DNA of 64,000 nucleotides from Nocardioides sp. Root140 (lineage in GTDB: Bacteria; Actinomycetota; Actinomycetes; Propionibacteriales; Nocardioidaceae): positions 596,000 to 659,999 of the forward strand of contig NZ_LMFI01000001.1 in assembly GCF_001426745.1 (NCBI RefSeq). The letters run 5' to 3'. Positions 49,028 through 58,632 of this stretch are shown one piece after another. The position numbers and the translations under genes are program-made. The first letter of the stretch is position 1, and each line of letters starts with the position of its first letter. Under the pieces are notes generated by a model. The model was not told where the DNA came from. It made no database searches and saw nothing but the letters and a program-made list of their open reading frames with translations.

Positions 49028-50352
49028 CCGGAGGGGCACAGGTGGCCAGTACGACGACCGAGCGTGAGTCGGCTGTCGGGTCGCCGGCCCGCCAGTCCCG
49101 TCGTACGCAGTCCCGTCGTCGTTCCGGCCCGGCCCGGTTCATCGAGGCCCTGGCCGACCGGATCAGCCTCATCCGCGGCGCCCTGGACCGGCCGTTGACG
49201 TCCTACTACCTGCTGCTCGGTGCGTCCGCACTGCTGCTCACCATCGGGCTGATCATGGTGATGTCGGCCTCGAGCGTCTACTCCTACCGCGAGAACGGCG
49301 ACTCCTACGCGGTCGTCAAGCGCCAGCTGATGTGGGTGGTGATCGGGCTGCCGGTGGCGTTCGTCGCCTCCCGCATGCCCCAACGGTTCATCCGCAAGAT
49401 GGTCTGGCCGGCACTGTTGGGCTCGATGCTGCTGCTGGCGCTGACCCGCACGCCGCTGGGCCTGACCCGCAACGGACAGACCAACTGGCTGGCCGTCGGA
49501 CCGATCGCGATCCAGCCCTCCGAGATCGCCAAGCTCGCGGTGATCCTCTGGGCCGCGCACGTCTACGCCAACAAGCAGCGCCGGCTCCCCGAGCTGCACC
49601 ACGTGATGATGCCGGTGGTGCCGGGCATGGGCCTGGTCATCGCCCTGGTCCTGCTCCAGCGCGACCTCGGCACGGCACTGGTGCTGATGGCGATCATGCT
49701 GTCCATGTTGTGGGTGGTGGGGGCCCCGGCCCGGCTGTTCGCCCTGGCCATCTCGGTGGTCGGCGTGGGCGCGTTCTACCTGGCCACCACCAACGAGGAG
49801 CGCCGCGGCCGGCTGCTCAACTTCGTCGACCCGTTCAAGGAGTACCACGACGCGGGCTGGCAACCGGCCCACGGACTCTATGCGCTGGCCACCGGCGGCT
49901 GGTTCGGTCAGGGCATCGGAGCCAGCCAGCAGAAGTGGGGCGACCTGCCCGAGGCGCACACCGACTTCATCTTCGCCGTGCTCGGTGAGGAGCTCGGCCT
50001 GGTCGGCACGCTCCTGGTGCTCTCCCTCTTCCTCACCATCGCGTACGCCGCGATCCGGGTGGCCACGCACACCCGCGACCCGTTCGTGCGCTACACGTCC
50101 TTCGGCATCACCATCTGGCTGCTCGGCCAGATGATCATCAACGTCGGCATGGTGCTGGCCATGCTGCCGGTCGTCGGCATCCCGCTACCGCTGGTCTCCT
50201 ATGGTGGTTCCGCACTGCTGCCGTCGCTCGTCGCGCTGGGTCTGCTGATCGGGTTCGCCCGGTCCGAGCCCGACGCTGCCAAGGCGCTGGCGGCACGCAA
50301 GCGAAACCGCTCGGCCGGGCTGTCGGCCGGTTCAACTCGTCGAGGAAATTGA
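49024..50352 (+). CDS. ftsW: SEDS peptidoglycan polymerase FtsW
   Basis: 442 residues with about ten helices. SEDS motifs: LIMVMSASSVYSYRENGDSY, NGQTNWLAVGPIAIQPSEIAKL, LLQRDLGTALVLMAIM, HTDFIFAVLGEELGLVG and PVVGIPLPLVSYGGSALLPSLVALG. A charged N-terminal cytoplasmic tail of about 55 residues (Arg/Ser-rich) precedes the first helix. Polymerises glycan at the septum with FtsI. Confidence 0.95.
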   Translation: MTGGAQVASTTTERESAVGSPARQSRRTQSRRRSGPARFIEALADRISLIRGALDRPLTSYYLLLGASALLLTIGLIMVMSASSVYSYRENGDSYAVVKRQLMWVVIGLPVAFVASRMPQRFIRKMVWPALLGSMLLLALTRTPLGLTRNGQTNWLAVGPIAIQPSEIAKLAVILWAAHVYANKQRRLPELHHVMMPVVPGMGLVIALVLLQRDLGTALVLMAIMLSMLWVVGAPARLFALAISVVGVGAFYLATTNEERRGRLLNFVDPFKEYHDAGWQPAHGLYALATGGWFGQGIGASQQKWGDLPEAHTDFIFAVLGEELGLVGTLLVLSLFLTIAYAAIRVATHTRDPFVRYTSFGITIWLLGQMIINVGMVLAMLPVVGIPLPLVSYGGSALLPSLVALGLLIGFARSEPDAAKALAARKRNRSAGLSAGSTRRGN

Positions 50353-51422
50353 TGCGCGTCCTTCTCGCCGGCGGAGGTTCTGCCGGCCACACCTCACCCC
50401 TGCTCGCAACCGCCGATGCGCTGCGCCGCCTCGACCCGGCCACCGAGGTCACCTGCCTCGGCACCCGTGAGGGCCTCGAGGCCCGGTTGATCCCCGAGGC
50501 CGGGCTGCCGCTGGAGTTCGTGCCGCGGGTGCCGCTGCCCCGTCGTCCCGGCAAGGCCCTGCTGCGTACCCCGGGCAAGCTGCGCGCCGCACGCGCCGCG
50601 GCCCTCGAGGTGATCGACCGGGTCCGTCCCGACGTCGTGGTCGGGTTCGGCGGCTACGTCTCCGTCCCGGCCTACCTCGCCGCACGCAAGCGGCACGTGC
50701 CGATCGTGGTCCACGAGGGCAACGCCCTGCCAGGCATCGCGAACCGTCTCGGTGCCCGTCTCACCATCCACGTGGCCACCTCGTTCCCCGACAGCGAGCT
50801 GCGCCACGCGACGTACGTCGGCCTGCCGATCCGGCGGATGATCGCCACCCTCGACCGCCAGGCCCTGCGCGCCGAGGGCCGGGCCACCTTCGGCCTCGAC
50901 CCCGACCTCCCGACGCTGATGGTGACCGGTGGATCGCAGGGCGCGACCAGCCTGAACGACTCCGTCGCCGCGGCCGCCCCGGCCTTCGCCGCGGCCGGCG
51001 TCCAGGTGCTCCACATCGTCGGCCCCAAGCACACGCTCGCCCAGCCGCAGACCTCGACGCCGTACGTCGTGGTCAACTACGTCGACCGCATGGACCTCGC
51101 GTACGCCGCCTCCGACGCGGTGCTCTGCCGCTCGGGCAGCAACACCGTCACCGAGGTCTCGGGCGTCGGCCTGCCCGCGATCTACGTCCCGCTGCCGATC
51201 GGCAACGGCGAGCAGGCACTCAACGCCCGGCCGGTGGTCGACGCCGGAGGTGGGCTGCTGGTCAGCGACGAGGCACTCACGTCCGAGTGGATCTCGGCCA
51301 CCGTCCCGGCACTGCTCACCGACCCGGAGCGGCTGGCGCAGATGGGCGCCGCCGCGGCACACGTGATCCCGCTGGACGCCGACGAGAAGCTGGCCCGCAT
51401 GATCCTGGAGGCCGCGCGATGA
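50352..51422 (+). CDS. murG: UDP-GlcNAc: lipid I GlcNAc transferase
   Basis: 356-aa GT-B glycosyltransferase that makes lipid II. MRVLLAGGGSAGHTSPLLA at the start (family GGTGGHxxPALA), VVGFGGYVSVPAYLAA, HEGNALPGIANRLGAR, VTGGSQGATSLNDSVAAA, LCRSGSNTVTEVSGVGLPAIYVPLP. ATG 50352 overlaps the last base of the ftsW stop (TGATG); a TTG one codon upstream is an alternative. Confidence 0.96.
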   Translation: MRVLLAGGGSAGHTSPLLATADALRRLDPATEVTCLGTREGLEARLIPEAGLPLEFVPRVPLPRRPGKALLRTPGKLRAARAAALEVIDRVRPDVVVGFGGYVSVPAYLAARKRHVPIVVHEGNALPGIANRLGARLTIHVATSFPDSELRHATYVGLPIRRMIATLDRQALRAEGRATFGLDPDLPTLMVTGGSQGATSLNDSVAAAAPAFAAAGVQVLHIVGPKHTLAQPQTSTPYVVVNYVDRMDLAYAASDAVLCRSGSNTVTEVSGVGLPAIYVPLPIGNGEQALNARPVVDAGGGLLVSDEALTSEWISATVPALLTDPERLAQMGAAAAHVIPLDADEKLARMILEAAR

Positions 51423-52849
51423 AGATCCCGGTTCCCGACGTGCTCCTGCCCGCCGACCAGCTCGGCCGGGTCCACTTCATCGGCATCGGCGGCGCTGCCC
51501 TGTCCGGCATCGCCAAGATCATGGCCCAGCGCGGCCTCCACGTCACCGGCAGCGACGACAACGACACCCCCTTCCTCCCTGCCCTGCGCGCACTCGGTGT
51601 CACCTGCCACCTCGGGTACGCCGCCGAGCACGTCGGTGACGCCGACACCGTGGTGGTCACCACCGCCGCGCGTGAGGACAACCCCGAGGTGCTCGAGGCG
51701 ACCCGCCGCGGCCTGCGCATGCTGCCCCGGTCGGCCGGACTGGCGTCCGTGATGGCGGCCAAGCAGGTGCTGGCCGTGGCCGGCACCCACGGCAAGACCA
51801 CCACCACGTCCCTGCTGACCATGGCCCTGCTCGAGGCCGGCGCCGACCCGACGTACGCCATCGGTGCCGTGCTCGTGCAGACCGGCAGCAACGCCCACGA
51901 CGGCGCCGGACACCTGTTCGTCGCCGAGGCCGACGAGAGCGACGGTGCGTTCCTGGTCTACCGGCCACGTGCCGGCATCGTCACCAACGTCGAGGCCGAC
52001 CACCTCGACGTGTGGGGCACCGAGGAGGCCTACCGCGCGGCGTTCGTCGAGTTCGTCAACACCCTCGACACCGACGGATTCCTGGTCTGCTGCGTCGACG
52101 ACGAAGGAGCCGCGTCCCTCGCCGACCTGGCACGCGACAAGGGCCGCGAGGTGATCGGTGTGGGCGAGTCCGCGGCGGCCGACCTGCGGGCCGTCGACCT
52201 CGTCTTCGAGGGCAGCAACTCACGCTTCACCGTCGTGCAGGGTGACGAGACGCTCGGCACCGTCGAGCTCCAGATCCCCGGACGCCACTACGTCCTCGAC
52301 GCACTGGCCGCGCTGGCCCTGGGCCTGAGGCTCGGGTTTGCCTTCGACGCGCTGGCCACGGGGCTGGCCGGCTTCACCGGGTCGCGCCGCCGCATGGAGC
52401 GCAAGGGCGAGGTCGCGGGGGTGCGTGTCTACGACAGCTACGCGCACCACCCCGTCGAGATCGCCGGCGACCTCCAGGCCGCGCGCGCTGTCGCGGGCAA
52501 GGGCCGGCTGATCGTCTGCTACCAGCCGCACCTGGTCTCCCGCACCCGCATCTTCGGTACGGCGATGGGGGAGGCCCTCGGCGTCGCCGACGAGGTGGTC
52601 GTGCTCGACGTCTACGTGGCCCGCGAGGACCCCGACCCCGACGTCACCGGACGGCTCGTGGCCGACGCGGTCCCGCTGCCGGCCGAGTCGGTGCGCTTCA
52701 TCCCCGACCGGGTCGACGCGGCGGCCGTGCTCGTCGAGATCGCCCGACCCGGCGACATGGTCCTGACCCTGGGCGCCGGTGACGTCACCGAGGTCGGTCC
52801 GCAGGTCCTCGAGCTGCTCGCTCCCCGGGAGGGAAACGGCAGTGCTTGA
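51419..52849 (+). CDS. murC: UDP-MurNAc: L-alanine ligase
   Basis: 476 residues. VHFIGIGGAALSGIAKIMAQ (UDP-MurNAc binding), ATP loop AVAGTHGKTTTTSLLTMALL, VAEADESDGAFLVYRP, VYDSYAHHPVEIAGDLQAA. First Mur ligase reaction. ATG 51419 overlaps the murG stop by 4 nt; its stop lies inside the first codons of ftsQ. Confidence 0.96.
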   Translation: MKIPVPDVLLPADQLGRVHFIGIGGAALSGIAKIMAQRGLHVTGSDDNDTPFLPALRALGVTCHLGYAAEHVGDADTVVVTTAAREDNPEVLEATRRGLRMLPRSAGLASVMAAKQVLAVAGTHGKTTTTSLLTMALLEAGADPTYAIGAVLVQTGSNAHDGAGHLFVAEADESDGAFLVYRPRAGIVTNVEADHLDVWGTEEAYRAAFVEFVNTLDTDGFLVCCVDDEGAASLADLARDKGREVIGVGESAAADLRAVDLVFEGSNSRFTVVQGDETLGTVELQIPGRHYVLDALAALALGLRLGFAFDALATGLAGFTGSRRRMERKGEVAGVRVYDSYAHHPVEIAGDLQAARAVAGKGRLIVCYQPHLVSRTRIFGTAMGEALGVADEVVVLDVYVAREDPDPDVTGRLVADAVPLPAESVRFIPDRVDAAAVLVEIARPGDMVLTLGAGDVTEVGPQVLELLAPREGNGSA

Positions 52850-53585
52850 GTCCTTCCGCAGGGACCTGCCGGAGGAAGAGCTGAGCCGCCGGCGGTTCGC
52901 GCGCAGGCAGTGGGCTCGGCGATGGCTCCGGCTGCGCCTCGTGGTGATCTCCGCCGTCCTGGCGCTCGCCCTGGTGGTCGGGGTCTGGCTGGTCTACTTC
53001 TCCTCCGTCCTCGCCGTGAAGGGCGTCGACGTCGAGGGCAACAAGCTGCTCACCGAGGAGCAGGTACTGGCCGCTGCCGACGTACGCTCCGGTGAGCCGT
53101 TGGCCCGCGCCGACATGGGCGCGATCAAGGACCGGCTCGAGGACCTGCCCGCCGTGGCCTCCGCCGACGTCTCACGCGAGTGGCCCGACCGCATCCTGGT
53201 GCGGGTGACCGAGCGGGTCGCGGTGGCCGTGGTCGAGCGCGGGGGCACCTACCGGGGCATCGACGCGACCGGGTTCGCGTTCCGCAGCTACCCGAAGATG
53301 CCCGGGAACCTGCCGCGGCTCAAGGTCGACGACGACACCGTCGACGAGGCCGTCGCCGAGGGCGCCAACGTCCTGGCCAGCCTGCCGACGACCATCGCTC
53401 GCAAGGTCGACTACGTCGAGCTGCACACCGTCGACCAGATCTCCCTGAAGCTGCGCGACGGCCGCACGATCGTGTGGGGGAGCGCGGAGCAGTCCGAGGA
53501 CAAGGCGAAGGTGATCGCCATCCTGCTGCGCCAGAAGGCCGACGTGTACGACGTCTCCGTGCCCGGTCAGCCCACCACCCGCTGA
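52842..53585 (+). CDS. ftsQ: cell division protein FtsQ
   Basis: 247 residues: Arg-rich cytoplasmic tail, one membrane helix ([19 protein letters not shown]), POTRA domain ([28 protein letters not shown]) and FtsQ/DivIB beta domain ([20 protein letters not shown]). GTG 52842 has GGGAGGGAAA upstream and overlaps murC by 8 nt. Last gene of the tightly overlapped run; a 323-nt gap follows. Confidence 0.93.
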   Translation: MLESFRRDLPEEELSRRRFARRQWARRWLRLRLVVISAVLALALVVGVWLVYFSSVLAVKGVDVEGNKLLTEEQVLAAADVRSGEPLARADMGAIKDRLEDLPAVASADVSREWPDRILVRVTERVAVAVVERGGTYRGIDATGFAFRSYPKMPGNLPRLKVDDDTVDEAVAEGANVLASLPTTIARKVDYVELHTVDQISLKLRDGRTIVWGSAEQSEDKAKVIAILLRQKADVYDVSVPGQPTTR

Positions 53586-53908
53586 CCCGGTCTCCCTCCC
53601 CGCCCGACACGTCCTTGACGTCTCCGTGGCAACCGGATCCCCACGGAAACCTCAGGGAGTCTCGGAAATTTCTGCGTGTCGGGCGTGTCCAGCGTGAATG
53701 TCCGCACTGGTCTGCCTACTGTCTTCGACAACGAGAGGTTGACATAACTATAACCCTCCAGTTCAGGGTTAAGGTTTCAGGTCGACTGATCGGAACTTCC
53801 CCAACGAGCACCACCGCCAGTCGCAACCCGGCTGGCACAGCACAGACAGGCCCATCGCTCTCACCCGGAGCGGTCGGGCGACACCGATCAGGGAGAGGCA
53901 CAGCCGCC
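53586..53908. promoter_or_regulatory. ftsQ-ftsZ intergenic region with hairpins and candidate ftsZ promoter
   Basis: An 11-bp perfect inverted repeat (CGCCCGACACG 53601-53611 / CGTGTCGGGCG 53675-53685) encloses a CCGTGG/CCACGG stem and may terminate the upstream operon. Further on is an AT-rich island with TTGACA (53739-53744), TATAAC (53749-53754) and TAACCCT-N7-AGGGTTA (53751-53771), a likely ftsZ promoter/operator. Confidence 0.5.
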
Positions 53909-55192
53909 GTGGCAGCAGCACAGAACTACCTGGCCATCATCAAGGTCGTGGGTATCGGTGGGGGTGGCGTCAACGCCGTCAACCGGATGATCGAGGTCGG
54001 CCTCAAGGGCGTCGAGTTCATCGCGATCAACACCGACGCCCAGGCGCTCCTCATGAGCGACGCCGACGTCAAGCTCGACATCGGCCGCGAGCTCACGCGC
54101 GGACTCGGAGCCGGCGCGAACCCCGAGGTCGGGGGCAAGGCCGCCGAGGACCACGCCGACGAGATCGAAGAGGTCATCAAGGGCGCCGACATGGTGTTCG
54201 TGACCGCTGGCGAAGGTGGTGGCACCGGCACCGGTGGCGCTCCCGTCGTGGCCCGCATCGCGCGCTCACTGGGCGCGCTGACCATCGGTGTCGTGACCCG
54301 GCCGTTCTCCTTCGAGGGCCGCCGTCGCGCCAACTCGGCCGAAGAGGGCATCGCGCAGCTGCGCGAAGAGGTCGACACCCTCATCGTCATCCCCAACGAC
54401 CGGTTGCTCTCCATCAGCGACCGCAACGTCTCCATGCTCGACGCCTTCAAGCAGGCCGACCAGGTGCTGCTGCAGGGTGTCTCGGGCATCACCGACCTGA
54501 TCACCACGCCCGGCCTGATCAACCTCGACTTCGCCGACGTGAAGTCCGTGATGGCCAACGCCGGCTCCGCCCTGATGGGCATCGGCTCGGCCCGTGGCGA
54601 GGACCGCTCGGTCGCCGCTGCCGAGATGGCGGTGTCGAGCCCGCTGCTCGAGGCCAGCATCGACGGCGCCCACGGCGTGCTGCTCTCGATCGCCGGTGGC
54701 TCCGACCTCGGCCTCTTCGAGATCAACGAGGCGGCCGCCCTGGTCGCCGAGTCGGTGCACCCCGAGGCCAACATCATCTTCGGTGCCACCATCGACGACG
54801 CCCTCGGTGACGAAGTGCGGGTCACGGTGATCGCGGCCGGCTTCGACGGCGGCATGCCGAAGCGCCGTGACGAGGGCACCGTGCTGCGTCGCCAGGAGCC
54901 GCCGCAGCAGACCCAGCAGGAGACCCGCAATGCTGCGCAGGCGCTCGCCAACCAGCGCAACGCGCAGCAGGCTCCCCAGCAGCAGTCCCAGCCGAGTCGT
55001 CCGGCGGCCCAGCCGGCCGGACAGCCCGCCCAGCGGGCACCCCAGTCCGGTCAGTCGGCGCAGTCCGGTCAGCCTGCCCAGTCGGGTCAGCCCTCGCAGC
55101 CGCAGCAGTCGGCTCCGCAGCGCCCGGCCCAGGCTCCGCGCCAGGTGCAGTTCGACGATGACGATCTGGACGTCCCCGACTTCCTGAAGTGA
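53909..55192 (+). CDS. ftsZ: cell division GTPase FtsZ
   Basis: 427-aa tubulin homologue. N-terminal [20 protein letters not shown], tubulin loop GGGTGTGG at residues 103-110, and the T7 region [20 protein letters not shown]. The C-terminal linker (about residues 318-415) is Gln/Pro/Ser-rich with repeated QSGQ words; the conserved tail [12 protein letters not shown] binds SepF/FtsW in actinobacteria. The start is GTG 53909; GGGAGAGG lies about 10 nt before it. Confidence 0.97.
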   Translation: MAAAQNYLAIIKVVGIGGGGVNAVNRMIEVGLKGVEFIAINTDAQALLMSDADVKLDIGRELTRGLGAGANPEVGGKAAEDHADEIEEVIKGADMVFVTAGEGGGTGTGGAPVVARIARSLGALTIGVVTRPFSFEGRRRANSAEEGIAQLREEVDTLIVIPNDRLLSISDRNVSMLDAFKQADQVLLQGVSGITDLITTPGLINLDFADVKSVMANAGSALMGIGSARGEDRSVAAAEMAVSSPLLEASIDGAHGVLLSIAGGSDLGLFEINEAAALVAESVHPEANIIFGATIDDALGDEVRVTVIAAGFDGGMPKRRDEGTVLRRQEPPQQTQQETRNAAQALANQRNAQQAPQQQSQPSRPAAQPAGQPAQRAPQSGQSAQSGQPAQSGQPSQPQQSAPQRPAQAPRQVQFDDDDLDVPDFLK

Positions 55193-55947
55193 TCGAGACA
55201 GCACGCGTGTTCGCCTTCCGCGAGTCACGTGGAGGCGAGGCCGGTGGCGCGTCCATCGACCTCGCCTTCACGGACCGCACGCTCGACCTGTCGTTGCCGG
55301 CCGCGGGCGACGACGGAGTGGTGGGTGAGGTCGACGAGGCCGCTGCCACGGCACGTCTGGCCACGCTGGCCGGCGAGTTCGCCCCGGGGGAGCACGGCCT
55401 GCGCATCGTCGGGCTCCGGCAGGTGCACGGTGCTGAGGTCGCCGTGCTCGATGCGTCGTACGACGGGCGCGAGCTGGTCGCCGACGCAATCGTGACGACC
55501 CAGCCAGGCGTCGCACTCCTGGTCCGTGCCGCTGACTGCGTGCCGGTCCTGCTGGCCGACGAGCGTCACACGGTCGTCGGCGCGGTCCACTCCGGCAGGC
55601 CCGGACTCGTGGCGGGAGTGGTTCCAGCGGCGGTGCGCGCCATGCGCGACCTGGGCGCCGGGCCGATCGCCGCCTGGATCGGACCCCACGTCTGCGGGAG
55701 CTGCTACGAGGTGCCCGGCACGATGCGCGCCGACGTGGCCGCTGTCGTGCCGGAGTCCTGGGCCGAGACCTCGTGGGGCACCCCCGCGCTCGACATCGGG
55801 GCCGGTGTCCGGGCCCAGCTCGTCTCCGAGGGTGTGACGATCGTCGACGCCTCGCGCTGCACGCGCGAGGAGGCCGACCTCTGGTCCTACCGCCGCGACG
55901 GCGCGGCAGCCGGCCGACTCGGCGGACTGATCAGGATCCGGCCGTGA
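55189..55947 (+). CDS. pgeF: peptidoglycan editing factor / laccase-domain protein
   Basis: 252 residues of the YfiH/PgeF (DUF152) family, shown in E. coli to remove mis-incorporated L-Ser from UDP-MurNAc and in others to act on purine nucleosides or polyphenols. Metal and active-site motifs: [38 protein letters not shown] (a Gly-Arg where GWRG is common), [15 protein letters not shown] 55189 overlaps the ftsZ stop. Confidence 0.92.
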   Translation: MIETARVFAFRESRGGEAGGASIDLAFTDRTLDLSLPAAGDDGVVGEVDEAAATARLATLAGEFAPGEHGLRIVGLRQVHGAEVAVLDASYDGRELVADAIVTTQPGVALLVRAADCVPVLLADERHTVVGAVHSGRPGLVAGVVPAAVRAMRDLGAGPIAAWIGPHVCGSCYEVPGTMRADVAAVVPESWAETSWGTPALDIGAGVRAQLVSEGVTIVDASRCTREEADLWSYRRDGAAAGRLGGLIRIRP

Positions 55948-56651
55948 CGGGGGAGCGGGCCGCCGAGCTCGCCGCGAACCTCGCCGCCGTCAACGAGCGC
56001 ATCGTCGCAGCGTGTCGCACCGCTGGCCGCGACCCCGGCGAGGTCACGCTCACCGTGGTCACCAAGTTCTTCCCGGCCTCCGACGTCGAGCTGCTGGCCG
56101 GTCTCGGGGTCACCGACGTCGGCGAGAACCGCCACCAGGAGGCCGAGCAGAAGGTGGCCGACTGTCGTGCCACCGGTCTCCGCTGGCACTACATCGGCGG
56201 CCTCCAGTCCAACAAGGCGGCCGCCGTGGCGGCGTACGCCGACGTGGTGGAGTCGGTCGACAGGGCCAAGCTCGTCGGCGGCCTGGCGCGTGGCGCTGCC
56301 ACCCGCGGACGAGTCCTCGACGTACTGCTCCAGGTCAGCCTCGACCCACCGGGTGAGGCACAGGGCAGGGCGGGTGTCACCGAGGCGGACCTCGGGCCGT
56401 TGGCCGACCAGGTGGCCGCCTCCGACGACCTCAACCTGTGCGGCCTGATGGCCGTGGCGCCCCTGGGTGCCGACCCCGAATCGTCCTTCGCCGAACTTGC
56501 CGGGATCGCCGAACGATTCCGCCACCAGCACCCGGAGGCCACGCTCCTGTCCGCGGGGATGAGTGGCGACCTGGAAGCAGCGATTCTCCATGGCGCGACA
56601 CACGTGCGGATTGGCCGCGCGGTGCTCGGTGAGCGCCCGAAGATCAAGTAA
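55944..56651 (+). CDS. YggS family PLP homeostasis protein
   Basis: 235 residues, alanine-racemase-like barrel: [20 protein letters not shown] with the PLP-binding Lys, [50 protein letters not shown]. Binds PLP and buffers its level, with no known catalysis. The GTG start overlaps the pgeF stop (GTGA). Confidence 0.93.
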   Translation: MTGERAAELAANLAAVNERIVAACRTAGRDPGEVTLTVVTKFFPASDVELLAGLGVTDVGENRHQEAEQKVADCRATGLRWHYIGGLQSNKAAAVAAYADVVESVDRAKLVGGLARGAATRGRVLDVLLQVSLDPPGEAQGRAGVTEADLGPLADQVAASDDLNLCGLMAVAPLGADPESSFAELAGIAERFRHQHPEATLLSAGMSGDLEAAILHGATHVRIGRAVLGERPKIK

Positions 56652-56706
56652 TGTCCCATCACAACAGCGCTCCTACAGGAGCGCAGGAGTTCCGGAGGAA
56701 ACACTC

Positions 56707-57186
56707 ATGAGCGGCGCGATGCGCAAGATCGGTGAGTACCTCGGCCTGCTCGAGGACACCGGCCGGTACCCCGACGAAGAAGGCTACGACGAGTACGCCG
56801 ACGAACCGACCCGTCCCGCGAGGGAAGAGCCCCGCCCGGCCTCGGTGGCCAGCATTTCCGAGCGCCGCCGCCCGCAGGCGGTTCCCACAGCAGGAGTTGT
56901 CGCAGAGTTGTCCCGAATCACCACCCTCCACCCGCGCACCTACAACGAGGCGCGCACCATCGGTGAGAACTTCCGCGACGGCGTGCCGGTGATCATGAAC
57001 CTCTCCGAGATGGACGACACCGACGCCAAGCGCCTGGTCGACTTCGCTGCAGGCCTGGTGTTTGCCACCCGTGGCACCATCGAGCGCGTGACCAGCAAGG
57101 TGTTCCTTCTCTCACCGCCCAACGTCACCGTTGCGGCAGAAGACAAGGAACGCATTGCCGAGGGCGGATTCTTCAACCAGAGCTGA
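56707..57186 (+). CDS. sepF: FtsZ membrane anchor SepF
   Basis: 159 residues: N-terminal amphipathic membrane-targeting helix ([16 protein letters not shown]), an acidic linker, and a C-terminal SepF domain ([44 protein letters not shown]... [10 protein letters not shown]). Tethers FtsZ to the membrane in actinobacteria that lack FtsA, binding the FtsZ tail. GGAGGAAAC upstream of ATG 56707. Confidence 0.96.
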   Translation: MSGAMRKIGEYLGLLEDTGRYPDEEGYDEYADEPTRPAREEPRPASVASISERRRPQAVPTAGVVAELSRITTLHPRTYNEARTIGENFRDGVPVIMNLSEMDDTDAKRLVDFAAGLVFATRGTIERVTSKVFLLSPPNVTVAAEDKERIAEGGFFNQS

Positions 57187-57244
57187 CCGGGGCTGGAGCC
57201 GACCTCACATCCGTGCCGAACTGACACAGAGCTGACCTGAATAC

Positions 57245-57541
57245 ATGCGCACCATCGGCTACATCCTCGAGGCGATCCTCTGGTTCTTCCTCGCCCTTCT
57301 GTGGATCCGTTTCGTCTTCGACTGGGTGCAGGTCTTCGCTCGTTCCTGGTCTCCGCGAGGGCCCTTGCTGGTCTTCCTCGAGGTCGTCTACAGCATCACT
57401 GATCCGCCCATCAAGGCACTGCGGCGCGTCATTCCACCGCTGCGCCTGGGCAGCGTCGCACTCGATCTCAGTTTCCTTCTGGTGCTCGTGGGCACGTACC
57501 TTCTTCTACGTCTGAACCAGATGGTGTTCCTCTCGGGTTGA
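57245..57541 (+). CDS. YggT family membrane protein
   Basis: 98 residues with two main helices (ILEAILWFFLALLWIRFVFD; ALDLSFLLVLVGTYLLL) and the YggT signature SITDPPIKALRRVIPPLRLG. Placed between sepF and divIVA as in most actinobacteria and Firmicutes; exact function unknown. Confidence 0.9.
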   Translation: MRTIGYILEAILWFFLALLWIRFVFDWVQVFARSWSPRGPLLVFLEVVYSITDPPIKALRRVIPPLRLGSVALDLSFLLVLVGTYLLLRLNQMVFLSG

Positions 57542-57661
57542 GGTTCCCCAACGGTTCCGACAGGGCTGCCCGTGCAAATTGGGCGCCTAACTGAACTTGC
57601 GCCCCAAGCGCTATTGTTCGACAGACAGACTTTCCGTTGACTAGAACGAATGGGTGAGAGC

Positions 57662-58414
57662 ATGCCGCTGACGCCTGAGGACGTGAGCAACAAGCGCTTT
57701 ACTCCTGTCCGGCTCCGCGAGGGCTACGACATGGGTGAAGTCGACCAGTTCCTCGACGAGGTGGAGGCAGAGCTCGCTCGCCTCACCAAGGAGAACGACG
57801 ACCTGCGGTCGAAGCTCTCCGCGGCCCAGTCCGGTGCCCCCGTCGCTGTCGCCGCGCCGCCGGCTCCCGTCGAGGAGAAGAAGCCCGAGCCGAAGCCGGA
57901 GCCGACCCCGGTTCCCGCAGCTGCTCCGGTTGCTGCCGCTGCCGCGCCCGAGACGATCCGGGTCGAGACGGTTGCGCAGGCTTCCAACGCCGCTGCGCGA
58001 CTTCTCGAGATCGCCACGCGCAATGCGGACGAGCTCGTCGAGGACGCCAAGAACGAAGCAGACAAGATCGTCGGCGAGGCACGTACCAAGGCCGAGCGCC
58101 TCGAGTCGGAGTCGAAGGTCAAGTCCGACCGTCTCGAGTCCGACGCGCGCAGCCGCTCGCAGATGCTCGACTCCGAGACCGCCGAGCGTCGCCAGCAGAT
58201 GTTCGGTGACCTGGAGAAGGAGCGCGACAAGCTCAACACCGAGGTGGAGAACCTGCGCTCCTTCGAGCGCGAGTACCGCTCCCGCCTCAAGAGCTACTTC
58301 ACCCAGCAGCTCGAGTCCCTCGACTCGGCTCCTGAGGGTGGCCAGCCGGCCGGCGACACGCCGGCCCAGGCCCCCAAGCGGCTCCGCTCGATCCTCGGCG
58401 AGGACGAGGGCTGA
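57662..58414 (+). CDS. divIVA: polar growth organiser DivIVA (Wag31)
   Basis: 250 residues. The N-terminal DivIVA domain (PLTPEDVSNKRFTPVRLREG then YDMGEVDQFLDEVEAELARL) binds curved membrane; a Pro/Ala/Glu linker follows, then a long coiled coil (about 110-225) and a short tail ending LRSILGEDEG. ATG 57662 is preferred over ATG 57650 since the family begins MPLTPEDV; GGTGAGAG lies just before it. A strong hairpin follows the stop. Confidence 0.95.
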   Translation: MPLTPEDVSNKRFTPVRLREGYDMGEVDQFLDEVEAELARLTKENDDLRSKLSAAQSGAPVAVAAPPAPVEEKKPEPKPEPTPVPAAAPVAAAAAPETIRVETVAQASNAAARLLEIATRNADELVEDAKNEADKIVGEARTKAERLESESKVKSDRLESDARSRSQMLDSETAERRQQMFGDLEKERDKLNTEVENLRSFEREYRSRLKSYFTQQLESLDSAPEGGQPAGDTPAQAPKRLRSILGEDEG

Positions 58415-58436
58415 GTCCCCGCTAGCGAAGAACTCT

Positions 58437-58470
58437 CCAACGGCTGGATCCCTCGGGATCCGGCCGTTGG
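58437..58470 (+). terminator. hairpin terminator after divIVA
   Basis: A 15-bp stem, CCAACGGCTGGATCC with GGATCCGGCCGTTGG, around a CTCG loop; one position is a T/C difference giving a G-U pair in RNA. It starts 23 nt after the divIVA stop and marks the end of the dcw transcript. Confidence 0.8.
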
Positions 58471-58632
58471 TGTCTCCATGTGGGCACCGCCGGAAGTTCT
58501 TCGAGTGGCCGACAAACTTCCGCCGGTACCCACTGTGCGTGGCAGGTTTGAGTAGTGCTCACCGAGTGGACTACCCTCCGACCACTTGACTGTGGCTCCC
58601 ACCACATCGGCTAGGCCTGAGGAGGCCCACCC

